Assembly: GCA_963664605.1 (NCBI GenBank)
Contig: OY761536.1
Coordinates: forward strand, 3,410,001 to 3,474,000
Source: JAHOYW01 sp963664605
GTDB lineage: Bacteria; Verrucomicrobiota; Lentisphaeria; Victivallales; Victivallaceae
Direction: 5' to 3'
DNA length: 64,000 bases
The notes under the pieces are model-generated. The model did no database searches. It saw nothing but the letters and a program-made list of their open reading frames with translations, and was not told the DNA's origin. Positions within the stretch are counted from its first letter, which is position 1. Each line of letters opens with the position of its first letter. Below, in pieces: positions 9,020-18,024 of this stretch. The translations under genes were made by a program, and so were the position numbers.

Positions 9020-11082
9020 AGATACTTAGATTCAAAATCACCTTATTCGCTTTTGTCGGAATATTTCTATATATATCCCACATGATGATTTACCGTCAAA
9101 TAACAGCAAACAGCGACTTCCCATTCTTCTCTGCACTTTTCTTCCTTTTGTTTTTAGCGCTATGGACCGGTATTGGAATATTGATATCCCCTTTTAAAAC
9201 AGATAACAGGCCACTATTTTTATTTCCCCTGCTCTGCCTGGCGCCTGCCGGACTGCTGTCACTGATCGTCATCCAACTATTGACAAGCTGCTTCCCTGTA
9301 GAGAACTATACTAACTTATCACTTGTCGCCCTTGCCGGGTGCTTCCCGATGGGAATAATGTCCGGAATAATGCTGGTTTCAGCGAAAAATTCTATTTATC
9401 CACAAGTGCAAAAGCATGTTTCATTCTTTGGAGCTATAGGGTATTTCGCAGCAGGATTTATCCTGTATCCTCTTGACTTATTCAATGTGCTCACCACCCC
9501 GGTTGTTTACACTTTAACATGCAACGCCCTTATACTGATTGTTGCCATAGCGGTTTTTCGTTTCAAACGGGCGTATTCGATCAGGTACTGGTTCATGACC
9601 TTCGCGACAATTATAATAGCTTTGAACTTTTCTCTCCTGAAATTGGAATCGTATACGAATAATAAGTTCTTCAGCACTCGTTATCCAGGCTGGAAACTGA
9701 TTAAGCCATACATGACACATTACGGCAGAATCTCCCTGCTCGGCCAAGGCGGAGGTTACGCATCATCCCGTTTCATGGTGGTAAAAAATACGAAAATACA
9801 GCAAGTCATACCCGATGACCGTCAACAATACAAAACAACTGTTATCCCGCTCAGCCTGCAGCCGGATAAAAAAGATTTAACAGTCCTGGCTATCGGATCG
9901 CCATTTTCATTTATCCCGGCGATGATAGGCTCACTGCCATACGTAAAAGAAGTTACCATGATTGCTCCTGCAAGAAATACTATGCCTTTGAATATACTTC
10001 GTTATTTCTCTCCCCCCCAGTCTTTAAAAGTCAGTTTGATAGATATGGATGTAAACCAATATCTCAAGAAAAATACAAAAAGATTTGACCTGATTGTCTG
10101 GCTTTCTCCAAGTCAGGAATATTTGAATTTCAGCAAAATGATAACTCTTTGCAAATCAAGCATGAGCAAAGACGGGGTTTTGGCGGTTCCAGCCAGCCTG
10201 CTAGCGGTAAACAACGCACAAAGCAGTTGCCGGAGAATTTTTAAAAATATGGTATCCCTGCCCGGCAAATCTCTAGTATACGCTTTCAGTAATGCACCTT
10301 TGACATCAGATCTGCATGTTCTGGAAAAGCGTTTGGAAAAACTTGATACCGGGGAAACAAAACTGTTTCCTCCTGGAACTTTCTCCATTATTTATTCTAT
10401 ACCGCGCAAAATGTCCACGCTCACCTTTCCGTCAAATCAGTATGGTATTGAAAACCGTGTGATAAGTTGCTTCAACTCCCTCAAGTTCAGCCTGAAAAAT
10501 ATATTAGTAATATTCGCGCTGTCCTGTGTTTACTTCATTGGACGCTTTTTTATCCTGCGGCGCAAAAAAATGCACGCGGTTACCGGGCTTTTCGAAAACG
10601 GTCTGTGCATAATGCTTCTGATGATGGTTTTAATGACTTCGTATGCCCAGCAGGAAGGCGCATTCTATTATAATTTCGGAACCATTTTGACTATAATAAG
10701 CGGTATTCCATTAGGTATTGGTTTGAGTCAATTCAAACTGCAGCGTATGGCTGTGCTTACATCAGTTGTTGTTATTTTTCTGAGCTCGCTGCATTTCTGG
10801 GAATATCAGTCATACCTGATTCCCGGTATCGCTTATGTAAACTTTGTCTGCGGCGGTATAATCATCGCTAATATATTCAAACAGGCCCCGGATGCCGGCG
10901 TAAAATTATTATCGGTTCACTTTCTATCCTGCGCCTTGGCTGTCGCGTTGATGTTCAGCCTGCTGATTATGCGTTTCAATCTTATGAGCGCTCTTTTTAT
11001 TGTCGTTTTATTCAGGATTCCATTGATCTTTTCAAAAATGGCTCTTGGCAAACTCGATATTTCAGGTGGGAAAAATGTTTAG
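9016..11082 (+). CDS. Multi-spanning membrane protein with degenerate spermidine-synthase-like domain
   Basis: About 688 residues when started at the ATG overlapping the pdxA stop; an in-frame upstream ATG inside pdxA (8938) is unlikely. Six to seven hydrophobic helices come first, followed by a soluble region (about residues 215-470) that resembles a Rossmann-type spermidine synthase/methyltransferase (GRISLLGQGGGYASSR; LTVLAIGSPFSF; RFDLIVWLSPS). Another set of membrane helices follows. The usual glycine-rich AdoMet motif GGGDG is not seen; GSPFSF stands in its place, so catalysis is doubtful. Fusions of membrane segments with spermidine-synthase-like domains are known in many bacteria but poorly characterised. 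It overlaps the next gene by 8 bp. Confidence 0.65.
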   Translation: MKILRFKITLFAFVGIFLYISHMMIYRQITANSDFPFFSALFFLLFLALWTGIGILISPFKTDNRPLFLFPLLCLAPAGLLSLIVIQLLTSCFPVENYTNLSLVALAGCFPMGIMSGIMLVSAKNSIYPQVQKHVSFFGAIGYFAAGFILYPLDLFNVLTTPVVYTLTCNALILIVAIAVFRFKRAYSIRYWFMTFATIIIALNFSLLKLESYTNNKFFSTRYPGWKLIKPYMTHYGRISLLGQGGGYASSRFMVVKNTKIQQVIPDDRQQYKTTVIPLSLQPDKKDLTVLAIGSPFSFIPAMIGSLPYVKEVTMIAPARNTMPLNILRYFSPPQSLKVSLIDMDVNQYLKKNTKRFDLIVWLSPSQEYLNFSKMITLCKSSMSKDGVLAVPASLLAVNNAQSSCRRIFKNMVSLPGKSLVYAFSNAPLTSDLHVLEKRLEKLDTGETKLFPPGTFSIIYSIPRKMSTLTFPSNQYGIENRVISCFNSLKFSLKNILVIFALSCVYFIGRFFILRRKKMHAVTGLFENGLCIMLLMMVLMTSYAQQEGAFYYNFGTILTIISGIPLGIGLSQFKLQRMAVLTSVVVIFLSSLHFWEYQSYLIPGIAYVNFVCGGIIIANIFKQAPDAGVKLLSVHFLSCALAVALMFSLLIMRFNLMSALFIVVLFRIPLIFSKMALGKLDISGGKNV

Positions 11083-12055
11083 AATATTTATTTTTTGTAT
11101 ATTTATCAGCGCGAATATTTATGCTCAGGAACCAGCCCCCTACAAACTTAAAGAACCGGAGGGGCCGCAAGTCGATTCAATCCTGGCATCAGTAAATGGT
11201 GAGCCGATAAGCCTGCTGGACGTAATTTACGAAAGTTCATTCAGCGAATCCCGTTTATATGCCGTTTATTCCAGTAAGGAGATTTTCAACGAAATACAGA
11301 AGTTACGGAAAAAAATACTTGATGACATCATCGACCGTAAACTTATCCTGCTTGAATACAACGCCACCAGGCCTTTCACAGTACCGCGTCAGTATGTTGA
11401 GAACCTTATAGATGAGCTTGCTATGAATTTCGGCTGTACAAACCGCTCCGAATTAATTGAAAAAGCTAAAGAAGCAGGAACCAGTATTGATGAACTGCGA
11501 AAAAAAGCCAGGACCAGGGTAATTACACAGATAATGATTTCACAATATATTTATACTGTAGTCAATCTTACTCCCCGTGAAATTTACGAGTACTACCAGA
11601 AAAATGAAAAATCTTTTTCATCAGACCCGCAAGTACGCCTGCAGCTTTTATTAATCGGAAAAGAACACAAAGATCAAAAGCGCATAAAAAAGGAACTTTC
11701 AGAAGCTTTTAAGAAAGCGGATAAAAAGATTTTCACCGGAATGGTAAGGCTTTACTCCAGCGGTCCCGGAGCAATGCGCGGCGGCGACCTCGGCTGGATA
11801 GAATGTTCTGAACTCAGGCCGGAATTCGCTAAAGCGGTTAAAGACAAAAAAACAGGCTCTATCATCGGTCCGATAGAAACCGACGAGGGGACTTATTTTC
11901 TCAGGATCAACGAACGTAAAAAAGCGATAAAAGCGGAATTTTCCAAAATGATTCCGGATATAAAAAATAAAATAGAAGCCGAACGTAAAGAAAAAGCCTA
12001 CAAAGCATATATCGCCAAGCTTCGCAAAAAATCCATCATACGCTACTTCTTTTAA
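11075..12055 (+). CDS. SurA/PpiC-like periplasmic peptidyl-prolyl isomerase
   Basis: A 326-residue exported protein with a signal peptide (FIFCIFISANIYAQ). A SurA-type N-terminal chaperone domain follows (VDSILASVNGEPISLLDVIYE, then helices to about residue 180). The parvulin domain is at about 190-290 (YSSGPGAMRGGDLGWIE; IIGPIETDEGTYFLRI). Such proteins fold outer-membrane proteins in the periplasm. An upstream in-frame ATG exists at 11045, but the one at 11075 is preceded by AGGTGGG and begins directly with the signal peptide. The gene overlaps the end of the preceding membrane-protein gene, so the two are probably co-transcribed. Confidence 0.88.
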   Translation: MFRIFIFCIFISANIYAQEPAPYKLKEPEGPQVDSILASVNGEPISLLDVIYESSFSESRLYAVYSSKEIFNEIQKLRKKILDDIIDRKLILLEYNATRPFTVPRQYVENLIDELAMNFGCTNRSELIEKAKEAGTSIDELRKKARTRVITQIMISQYIYTVVNLTPREIYEYYQKNEKSFSSDPQVRLQLLLIGKEHKDQKRIKKELSEAFKKADKKIFTGMVRLYSSGPGAMRGGDLGWIECSELRPEFAKAVKDKKTGSIIGPIETDEGTYFLRINERKKAIKAEFSKMIPDIKNKIEAERKEKAYKAYIAKLRKKSIIRYFF

Positions 12056-12110
12056 AGGATTATTTGCTTTTTAGCTTTCAACCGCTTATTATAATTACAT
12101 ATTCTGTTTT

Positions 12111-12131
12111 ACTGATAACTGATAACTGGAG
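12111..12131 (+). repeat. Heptameric microrepeat upstream of Cys-rich peptide gene
   Basis: Two exact units ACTGATA ACTGATA and a third related unit ACTGGAG end just before the start codon region; the last unit contributes the TGGAG ribosome-binding site of the gene at 12141. It is one of several seven-base tandem repeats in this window. Confidence 0.55.
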
Positions 12132-12140
12132 AATATTTCC

Positions 12141-12329
12141 ATGATTGAATATATTGTTTTGATTATTGCCGCAATCCTGGCTGTATTATTCATCATCCGC
12201 ACTGTAATAAAAATAGCAAAAGGCGAAGATCCCTGCATGTTTTGCAAAAGCTGCGGCGATGACAAACAGGGTTCATGCTGTGCGCTTAAGAGCGAAGAAG
12301 AACAACAAGAAGAAGCTAAGAAAGACTAA
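12141..12329 (+). CDS. Small Cys-rich single-pass membrane protein (FeoB-associated type)
   Basis: The 62-residue peptide has one N-terminal membrane helix (IEYIVLIIAAILAVLFIIRTV), a basic turn, then a cluster of five cysteines (CMFCKSCGDDKQGSCC) and an acidic tail. This layout matches small FeoB-associated Cys-rich membrane proteins, thought to help iron transport or bind metal. No feoAB gene lies nearby, so a link to iron is only suggested. Its ribosome-binding site TGGAG is well placed, and a strong hairpin terminator follows at 12408-12450. Confidence 0.7.
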   Translation: MIEYIVLIIAAILAVLFIIRTVIKIAKGEDPCMFCKSCGDDKQGSCCALKSEEEQQEEAKKD

Positions 12330-12407
12330 GTTTTACGCCGTTTGCAAGTTTCTTAAATGTATATCAACCTATTCATTTTACCCCGAACAGGGTTGAATTA
12401 TCCATTC

Positions 12408-12456
12408 CGCCAAGCCAAATCATTCAACTTGCTTCGGGTTTGGCTTGGCGTTGTTT
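12408..12456 (+). terminator. Rho-independent terminator after Cys-rich peptide gene
   Basis: A perfect 12-bp stem (CGCCAAGCCAAA with TTTGGCTTGGCG) and a 19-base loop is followed by TTGTTTTT. It separates the plus-strand genes from the convergent operon ending at 12476. Confidence 0.8.
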
Positions 12457-12475
12457 TTACTTCAAACCACAGGTT

Positions 12476-13246
12476 TTACCTGAAAGGAGCCGCCAGTTTG
12501 ACAAGAACCGCCGCGTCTTCAAGGAACTGCTGAGGACTGTCTTTCGCAACAAATTCCATCAGCGCCCAATGTGTACCATTAAGCTGTTCAGCGGTTTTAA
12601 AGAATATATTCCAGTCATCAATACCACCAGCCAATGCCAGTTTTTGAAGTTTATCAGTCATTTCCCAATGGAAAACATGGAAGTTGCCTAAAACCGGCAG
12701 CAGTACTTTAAGCTCAGGGAGAAGACTCTGTAATTCAGCGCCGACTTCTGGCTGCCAGTAAAACTTAATATCAGTTCCCGCCAGTTCCCCCATAAGCCGT
12801 ACAGCAGACTCTGTTGTATCAGTCAAGGTTCCGCTATGTTTTTCCAAACCGATTCCAACTTTCAGTTCTGCCGCGATTTCTGCACATTTTATCAAATCAT
12901 CAACTATTTTTTTACGCTCTGCATCGCTGGCAGCGGCAGAACCAAGCTTTCCAGCCCACACCCTTATCATCGGAGCTTCAAGGGCAACAGCAGTCTCGGC
13001 CACTTCCCGGAATGATGGACTTCCATCCTCTCCTGCACGGTAATATGAACCGTATGAACTTATCTCAACACCTGCATCACAACATTTTTTCGCAACTTCC
13101 CGCCCGGTTTTTAAATCACCATGGGGTACATGAATATCCCCACCCCATTCAATACCGTCTAAAGATGCTTTCCGCACTAATTTTATAATTTCATCAACGG
13201 AAAGATGACGAAAAGTTATTGAGCACAATCCAGTTTTCAATTTCAT
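12476..13246 (-). CDS. Sugar phosphate isomerase/epimerase-like TIM barrel
   Basis: A 256-residue protein of the AP-endonuclease-2/xylose-isomerase-like TIM-barrel superfamily: strand-loop patterns GLCSITFRHLS, DGIEWGGDIHVPHG, IGLEKHSGTLTDT and FHVFHWE carry the Glu and His residues that bind a divalent metal in relatives. Members include hydroxypyruvate isomerase, tagatose and allulose epimerases and inosose dehydratase, so the exact reaction is unknown. It is the last gene of a six-gene operon, 19 bp after the flavin oxidoreductase, consistent with a role in carbohydrate catabolism. Confidence 0.8.
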   Translation of the reverse strand: MKLKTGLCSITFRHLSVDEIIKLVRKASLDGIEWGGDIHVPHGDLKTGREVAKKCCDAGVEISSYGSYYRAGEDGSPSFREVAETAVALEAPMIRVWAGKLGSAAASDAERKKIVDDLIKCAEIAAELKVGIGLEKHSGTLTDTTESAVRLMGELAGTDIKFYWQPEVGAELQSLLPELKVLLPVLGNFHVFHWEMTDKLQKLALAGGIDDWNIFFKTAEQLNGTHWALMEFVAKDSPQQFLEDAAVLVKLAAPFR

Positions 13247-13265
13247 TATATATATTCCTTTACCA

Positions 13266-14699
13266 TTAATTCGCGATTCCGCGTTTTATTTCCTTAACCC
13301 TAAATGCCTCCGGCCGTTCCTTATAAAAATGATCCAGAGGGTAACAGCCCGAGACCATACCATTGCGCGGCGCGTTGGTACAGTCGCCGAAAGTCCGGCA
13401 GATATGCCGGCGGTCAAGCTGTTTCCCCGCCAGGGAATCAGCACAAATCTCAGGGTAAGCTAAAACCATACGTCCAATTCCCACAAAATCAACCATATTT
13501 TTCTCAATAACGTATTCCCCGACATTCGGCAGCCATTCCTGCAGATATGTATACCCAGAACCGATAAAAAGCACATCGGGACAAAGTTTTTTTATTTCAG
13601 CTACAGCATTGATCTGCCTGGCAACACCAGTCAAGGGATCTTCCGGAGGCAAATAACCGTCCGTCACGGGATAATACGCGGGTCGTTGGATATGAGGATT
13701 GTAATAGGGACTGCCGACGGTAGTGCAAATCATTTTCACCCCATATTCCCGAGCCATGCGGATAAATGCGGCAGTTTCTGTAAAATCAAAGCCGAAACCG
13801 CTTCCGTCGCCGCCAAAGGCATATTTGTATTCCCCCTCCCAGTCCATCGGTTTCCCAATATTCCCCTGCCCTTTTTCATACGGGAAACAGTCAAACAAAC
13901 TTAAGCGCATGGAAATATCCAATCCGGGAGCTTCCTTCGCGATACCTTCGGCTATTTCCCGGAAAAAACGAGTTCTGTTCTCGAAGCTTCCACCATATAT
14001 CCCCGGACGGTCAAAGGCACTCAGAAATTCATGTCCCAGATAACCATGAGCGTGCTTGATATCAACAAAATCAAAGCCTGCCTGCTGTGAAAGTTTTGCC
14101 GCTTTAATAAAATGAGCGATAATATCTTTTACTTCATCATCACTTACCACACAGTTTGCGTCATTGCCGAATTTCTTATCAAGTAAAGGATGGCTGTAAG
14201 CTGTTCTGGATTCAAGTGTCTTGTCATCGTCAGGGTGAGAAAAACGCCCGGAATGCGTTAGCTGGATACCAATATAAAGATCATCCGCCGAACCGAATAT
14301 GTTTTTATGTTCATCGACCATTTTCTGCCGGAGTTCCGCGATATTATCGACAGTTTCTTCAGTCATCATCATTTGCCGGGTATTGCTCTTGCCGCTTTTC
14401 ATAACCGCTGCCGCTTCACAGCCGTAAATGAGCTTGGCGCCGCTTTGCCCGAATCTCAACCAACGCCTTTCTGTCAAGTCACTTGGCGAACCGTCCGGCA
14501 AGCAGTCCCAGCCTTCCATCGGCAGGATACACCAGCGATTGCCAATAGTATGTCCTTTGTATTCCACACTCTGTCCTAAGGGGGATTCCGTACCTATTCG
14601 AGTATGTTCGACAGCATCAAGCTTTATACCAAGCTTTTTTACATGCTTCCTGAAGTCTTCAATCGTTTTCAGGCTCGGCATTTTGCAATAATTACTCAT
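13266..14699 (-). CDS. Old Yellow Enzyme-family NADH:flavin oxidoreductase
   Basis: The 477-residue protein has the FMN-binding TIM barrel of the OYE family: NRWCILPMEGWD near the start, IQLTHSGRFSHP around residue 160, the HAHGYLGHEFLS catalytic block, and VDFVGIGRMVLAYPE for the FMN phosphate. It is longer than single-domain OYEs (about 350-400), with an insertion around 270-310 and a Cys-containing tail (HICRTFGDCTNAP). The tail does not match the CxxCxxxC iron-sulfur motif of 2,4-dienoyl-CoA or 2-enoate reductases, and no second FAD/NAD domain is present. It probably reduces an alpha,beta-unsaturated carbonyl in the pathway encoded by this operon. Confidence 0.85.
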   Translation of the reverse strand: MSNYCKMPSLKTIEDFRKHVKKLGIKLDAVEHTRIGTESPLGQSVEYKGHTIGNRWCILPMEGWDCLPDGSPSDLTERRWLRFGQSGAKLIYGCEAAAVMKSGKSNTRQMMMTEETVDNIAELRQKMVDEHKNIFGSADDLYIGIQLTHSGRFSHPDDDKTLESRTAYSHPLLDKKFGNDANCVVSDDEVKDIIAHFIKAAKLSQQAGFDFVDIKHAHGYLGHEFLSAFDRPGIYGGSFENRTRFFREIAEGIAKEAPGLDISMRLSLFDCFPYEKGQGNIGKPMDWEGEYKYAFGGDGSGFGFDFTETAAFIRMAREYGVKMICTTVGSPYYNPHIQRPAYYPVTDGYLPPEDPLTGVARQINAVAEIKKLCPDVLFIGSGYTYLQEWLPNVGEYVIEKNMVDFVGIGRMVLAYPEICADSLAGKQLDRRHICRTFGDCTNAPRNGMVSGCYPLDHFYKERPEAFRVKEIKRGIAN

Positions 14700-14712
14700 A
14701 AATTACTTCCAT

Positions 14713-15243
14713 TTAAAATCTTTTGTTTTTGCGCATATGAACGAGAATAATCTCACAATCCTCCAACGCTTCGTACGTGTGTTCAAGCATAGCGTCAAAC
14801 TGTATTGATTCCCCTGCCTTTAATTCATGTTTCTCATTAGGCAGATAAAAGACCAGATGTCCTTTAAGCACCCAGCATAGCTCATAATCATCACGATGCA
14901 GACGAGGCTTGGAAATTCTTGCTCCGGCAGGGCCGGTTCCATGGATACAGCGCATGTTGCCGTAATTCACGCGTTCAAAAGAAAAACCGTCATTTTTATA
15001 TTTCTCGGACTTGGCACGGTGCGCGCTGCGGTTTTCCGCCAATGCGATCAAATCCGCCGCGGTCAGTCCGAGCACCCTCGCCAGCCGGAATATAGTTTCC
15101 AGCTCCGCAACGCATTGATTGCGTTCAAGTTTGGAGATGACGCTTGCGGAAACTCCAGATTTTTCTGAGAACTCGGCAATATTAAGCCCTTCCCTTTTGC
15201 GCAATTCACGCAATATAGAAAAATCGTATATTTTGTTTTCCAT
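14713..15243 (-). CDS. XRE-family regulator with C-terminal cupin domain
   Basis: The 176-residue protein joins an N-terminal helix-turn-helix (residues 8-62; LNIAEFSEKSGVSASVISKLERN) to a C-terminal cupin (about 95-172; YELCWVLKGHLVFYLPNEKHELKAGESIQFDAMLEHTYEA, split at several beta turns). HTH-cupin regulators commonly sense small metabolites and control adjacent catabolic genes. It lies inside the operon, 8 bp after the flavoprotein gene and 13 bp before the OYE gene, so it is most likely the local regulator. Whether it represses or activates cannot be told from sequence. Confidence 0.88.
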   Translation of the reverse strand: MENKIYDFSILRELRKREGLNIAEFSEKSGVSASVISKLERNQCVAELETIFRLARVLGLTAADLIALAENRSAHRAKSEKYKNDGFSFERVNYGNMRCIHGTGPAGARISKPRLHRDDYELCWVLKGHLVFYLPNEKHELKAGESIQFDAMLEHTYEALEDCEIILVHMRKNKRF

Positions 15244-15251
15244 ACAAGAAC

Positions 15252-17183
15252 CTATTTGTTATATATTTCGTTTTTGTTGAATTCAGCCCAAATTGTTTCA
15301 AACCAGCCGTCACACTCCGGCAATTCCCGGCATGGAACCCAGTTATTCTCAACCTTTCCCGCACTGTTTATGCAGGTTTCAAGAACCTTGTTCCGGAATT
15401 CAGTATTTTCAGGCTGGAAATTCCATTCGTTCCCTAGTGACTCATGGCAGGATTGCCCATCAGCGGCAAGCGTCAAAGCTGAACCGCGCGAGCCCACACC
15501 GTCCAAGACCTGCTTCAAGGTAGCTTCCAAATATACCGCGTGCGCCAGACAAAGCTGCAAATTACGCAAAGCCTCCGCCGCGTCTTCTGGAGATTTTATT
15601 TTTGTTCCATCTTCAAGCATTTTTTTATATTGCCTCCAGGCTTCGCCCACGGCTTTTTCCAAGCTGCCGGTTTCACGGATATGGGCTCCAGCGGCGGACA
15701 TCCTGGTTTGGAATTCTTCACGCTCAAGCTGCCAGTTCCTTTCTCCGTCTTTGTCCAGCCATCGCTTGATTTCTTTGGCCTTTTGTTCAGCGGCACAATC
15801 AAAATCAGCCTGATTCAAACTCGAACCGTTATATTTGGCGGCAATAAACTCAGCGGCACGGAAAGCAGCCACCTGTCCTGAATTCAAAGCGGAACCGCCG
15901 GGACGGTATACGCCGTGCGAACCATTAACTTCTCCAATCGGAAAAAGATGTTTCAAGTTCGTTGACTGCCACCATTTATCGGCTGCCAGTCCGCCATTAT
16001 TATGCTGGGCGCAAACCGCTATTTCCAGCGGTTCGGCGACAATGTCAATACCATGATCCTCATAAAGCGTAATCGCTCCGGGATTCATATGCCGCAGGCG
16101 TTCGATAGGCGAACCAAACAAAGCATTTGATTTTTCGAGGTATTCATAAGCTTCGCTATCTAAAGATTCAAAATCAAAGCCTTCACCGTTCGAACGGAAA
16201 TCAAGGTAAACCCGACGCCCGCGCAAAACGGTTTCTATATAAACCAATATGTCTATAATAGATGAACCTCCGGCAGCTTTGCGGGAGTCGAAAGGCCATT
16301 GATAGCCTTTCAGGAAAATCATTGAATTCATTTCGCCATTCGACTTGAAATAAGGCTTAAGAAATTCCTGCTCATCACTGCCGTCCTGATGTGTTGAAAT
16401 AAATCTAGGCAGCACCTGCATATAAGTACCGGAAACATTCCAACGGAACTTTGTTGAAGCAAGACCGTATTGTGACTCAGGCAGGCTTTGCGCCATAGCC
16501 CCTGCTTCCAGCGCCAGCCCGATAGCCCCGGTATGAACCGGCGGATAAACACTGGTTTTATACAAGCCACCCGGACCGCCGACCGCAAAGATCACATTCT
16601 CGGCCTGATAAACTTCAAGTTCAGTTTCGGAATTATTTTCCAGATTCACAGCGACTGCGCCACAGGCGCGGCCACCGGTTTTCAGTAATGACACAACAAC
16701 CCGGTTTTCATTTACCGGAACCTGCAAAGTTTCAATTTCGCTGATAAGCCGACGGCACATTTCACGGGAAGTATAAGGCCCGCAGCTCGTCGCGCGGCGC
16801 AAAGGGTCGTGATCGGTTTTGTAGCCGATAAACTGTCCGTACTCATCACGCGGAAAAGGAACGCCCATATTAACCAGACTGCAAAATGCCCGTACAGACA
16901 GGGAAGCCTCCACTAAAGCCAGGTCGCCATGCATGGAGCCTCCGGCAAAAAATGTTTCCGCCAGAGCTTCGGGTGAATCATTATCTTTGGCGTATAAACC
17001 AAGTTTATAATATGTCTGCTTATCGCTTCCGGTATTTATCGAAGTACCCATCTGCAGGCCTTCACTGACTATCATAATATCCTCAATACCGGCAGCCCGT
17101 AACCTTACCGCGGCGCAAAGCCCGGCGGCTCCGCTGCCAATAATCAAAGTATGAACTTTTATTTTTTTACCAATCTTAGCCAT
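15252..17183 (-). CDS. FAD-dependent oxidoreductase, fumarate reductase/L-aspartate oxidase type
   Basis: A 643-residue flavoprotein with an N-terminal dinucleotide-binding motif (IIGSGAAGLCAA, residues 14-24). The fumarate-reductase-type core includes SCGPYTSREMCRRL, the HTGAIGLALEAGA segment, a QHNNGGL block, and a C-terminal FAD contact (FPIGEVNGSHGVYRPGGSALNSGQVAA in parts). A helical C-domain follows, as in SdhA/NadB. No Sec or Tat signal and no cytochrome or flavin-carrier domain is fused, so it is cytoplasmic and needs a soluble partner. The linked OYE gene suggests one handles oxidation or reduction of a ring or enoate in the same pathway. Its substrate cannot be named. Confidence 0.82.
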   Translation of the reverse strand: MAKIGKKIKVHTLIIGSGAAGLCAAVRLRAAGIEDIMIVSEGLQMGTSINTGSDKQTYYKLGLYAKDNDSPEALAETFFAGGSMHGDLALVEASLSVRAFCSLVNMGVPFPRDEYGQFIGYKTDHDPLRRATSCGPYTSREMCRRLISEIETLQVPVNENRVVVSLLKTGGRACGAVAVNLENNSETELEVYQAENVIFAVGGPGGLYKTSVYPPVHTGAIGLALEAGAMAQSLPESQYGLASTKFRWNVSGTYMQVLPRFISTHQDGSDEQEFLKPYFKSNGEMNSMIFLKGYQWPFDSRKAAGGSSIIDILVYIETVLRGRRVYLDFRSNGEGFDFESLDSEAYEYLEKSNALFGSPIERLRHMNPGAITLYEDHGIDIVAEPLEIAVCAQHNNGGLAADKWWQSTNLKHLFPIGEVNGSHGVYRPGGSALNSGQVAAFRAAEFIAAKYNGSSLNQADFDCAAEQKAKEIKRWLDKDGERNWQLEREEFQTRMSAAGAHIRETGSLEKAVGEAWRQYKKMLEDGTKIKSPEDAAEALRNLQLCLAHAVYLEATLKQVLDGVGSRGSALTLAADGQSCHESLGNEWNFQPENTEFRNKVLETCINSAGKVENNWVPCRELPECDGWFETIWAEFNKNEIYNK

Positions 17184-17195
17184 AATAATTATTCC

Positions 17196-17969
17196 TTATA
17201 ACCGGCTGACTTGCATTCCACCGTCAATATTAATAATTTGCCCGGTTGAATACGCCAAATCGCCGCGCGCCAGCATAACAGCAGCCTTAGCTATGTCTTC
17301 GGGATATCCCCAGCGCTGCTGAACAGTCAGGCCTTCTGCAATCAGTTTGTCATATTTTTCCGTAACAGTCGCGGTCATATCAGTTTTAATTATACCGGGA
17401 CGGATTTCGTAAACCGGAATATCATATTCGCCAAGTCTGGCTGCCCAAAGCTTTGTCGCCATACTCACTCCGGCTTTTGATAAACAATATTCACCGCGAC
17501 TGACAGACGCGGTATCGGCGGAAATAGAACTGATATTAATAATACATGCTTCAAATCCGGAATCAGCCTTCTTCATTTCAACCATATGCTTTGCCGCGAT
17601 CTGGGTGAGAAAATACGGACCTTTCAAATTGATGGTCATTACCCGGTCATAACTTTCCTCGCTCATATCAAGAACATCCGCACGAACCTTTGGCGCAACT
17701 CCGGCGTTATTGACTAAGACATTTAAAGAACCAAATTTCATGACAATATCTTTCAGCATCGCTTCACGGCCTTTGGCATCGCTCACGTCACATTTGCAGT
17801 ACAAGCCCTGTACATGATATTTCTTCTCCAACTCCGCAAGTTTAGGTGCAATATCGGCTTCAGGCCAAATATCACAAATTACAATATTAAATCCTTCCGA
17901 CGCAAGTTTTCCGGTTATTCCAAAACCGATCCCGCGTCCCGCGCCAGTTATTAAAGCTGTTTTAGACAT
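17196..17969 (-). CDS. Short-chain dehydrogenase/reductase (FabG-like)
   Basis: A 257-residue classical SDR with TGAGRGIG (residues 8-15) for NAD(P) binding, NNAG (87-90), the catalytic Ser in NISSIS (147-148), and YCLSK (Tyr161, Lys165). It ends with the usual YSTGQIINIDGG. The family oxidises or reduces secondary alcohols, including many sugar acids and hexuronates. It is the second gene of the operon, 12 bp before the flavoprotein gene and 55 bp after the KDPG aldolase gene, which favours a polyol or sugar-acid substrate over fatty acid synthesis. Confidence 0.9.
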   Translation of the reverse strand: MSKTALITGAGRGIGFGITGKLASEGFNIVICDIWPEADIAPKLAELEKKYHVQGLYCKCDVSDAKGREAMLKDIVMKFGSLNVLVNNAGVAPKVRADVLDMSEESYDRVMTINLKGPYFLTQIAAKHMVEMKKADSGFEACIINISSISADTASVSRGEYCLSKAGVSMATKLWAARLGEYDIPVYEIRPGIIKTDMTATVTEKYDKLIAEGLTVQQRWGYPEDIAKAAVMLARGDLAYSTGQIINIDGGMQVSRL

Positions 17970-18024
17970 ATTAATGATCCTTTCAATATTCGCCTCCGGA
18001 AACAGAGGCGGCTTTTTAATTTCT

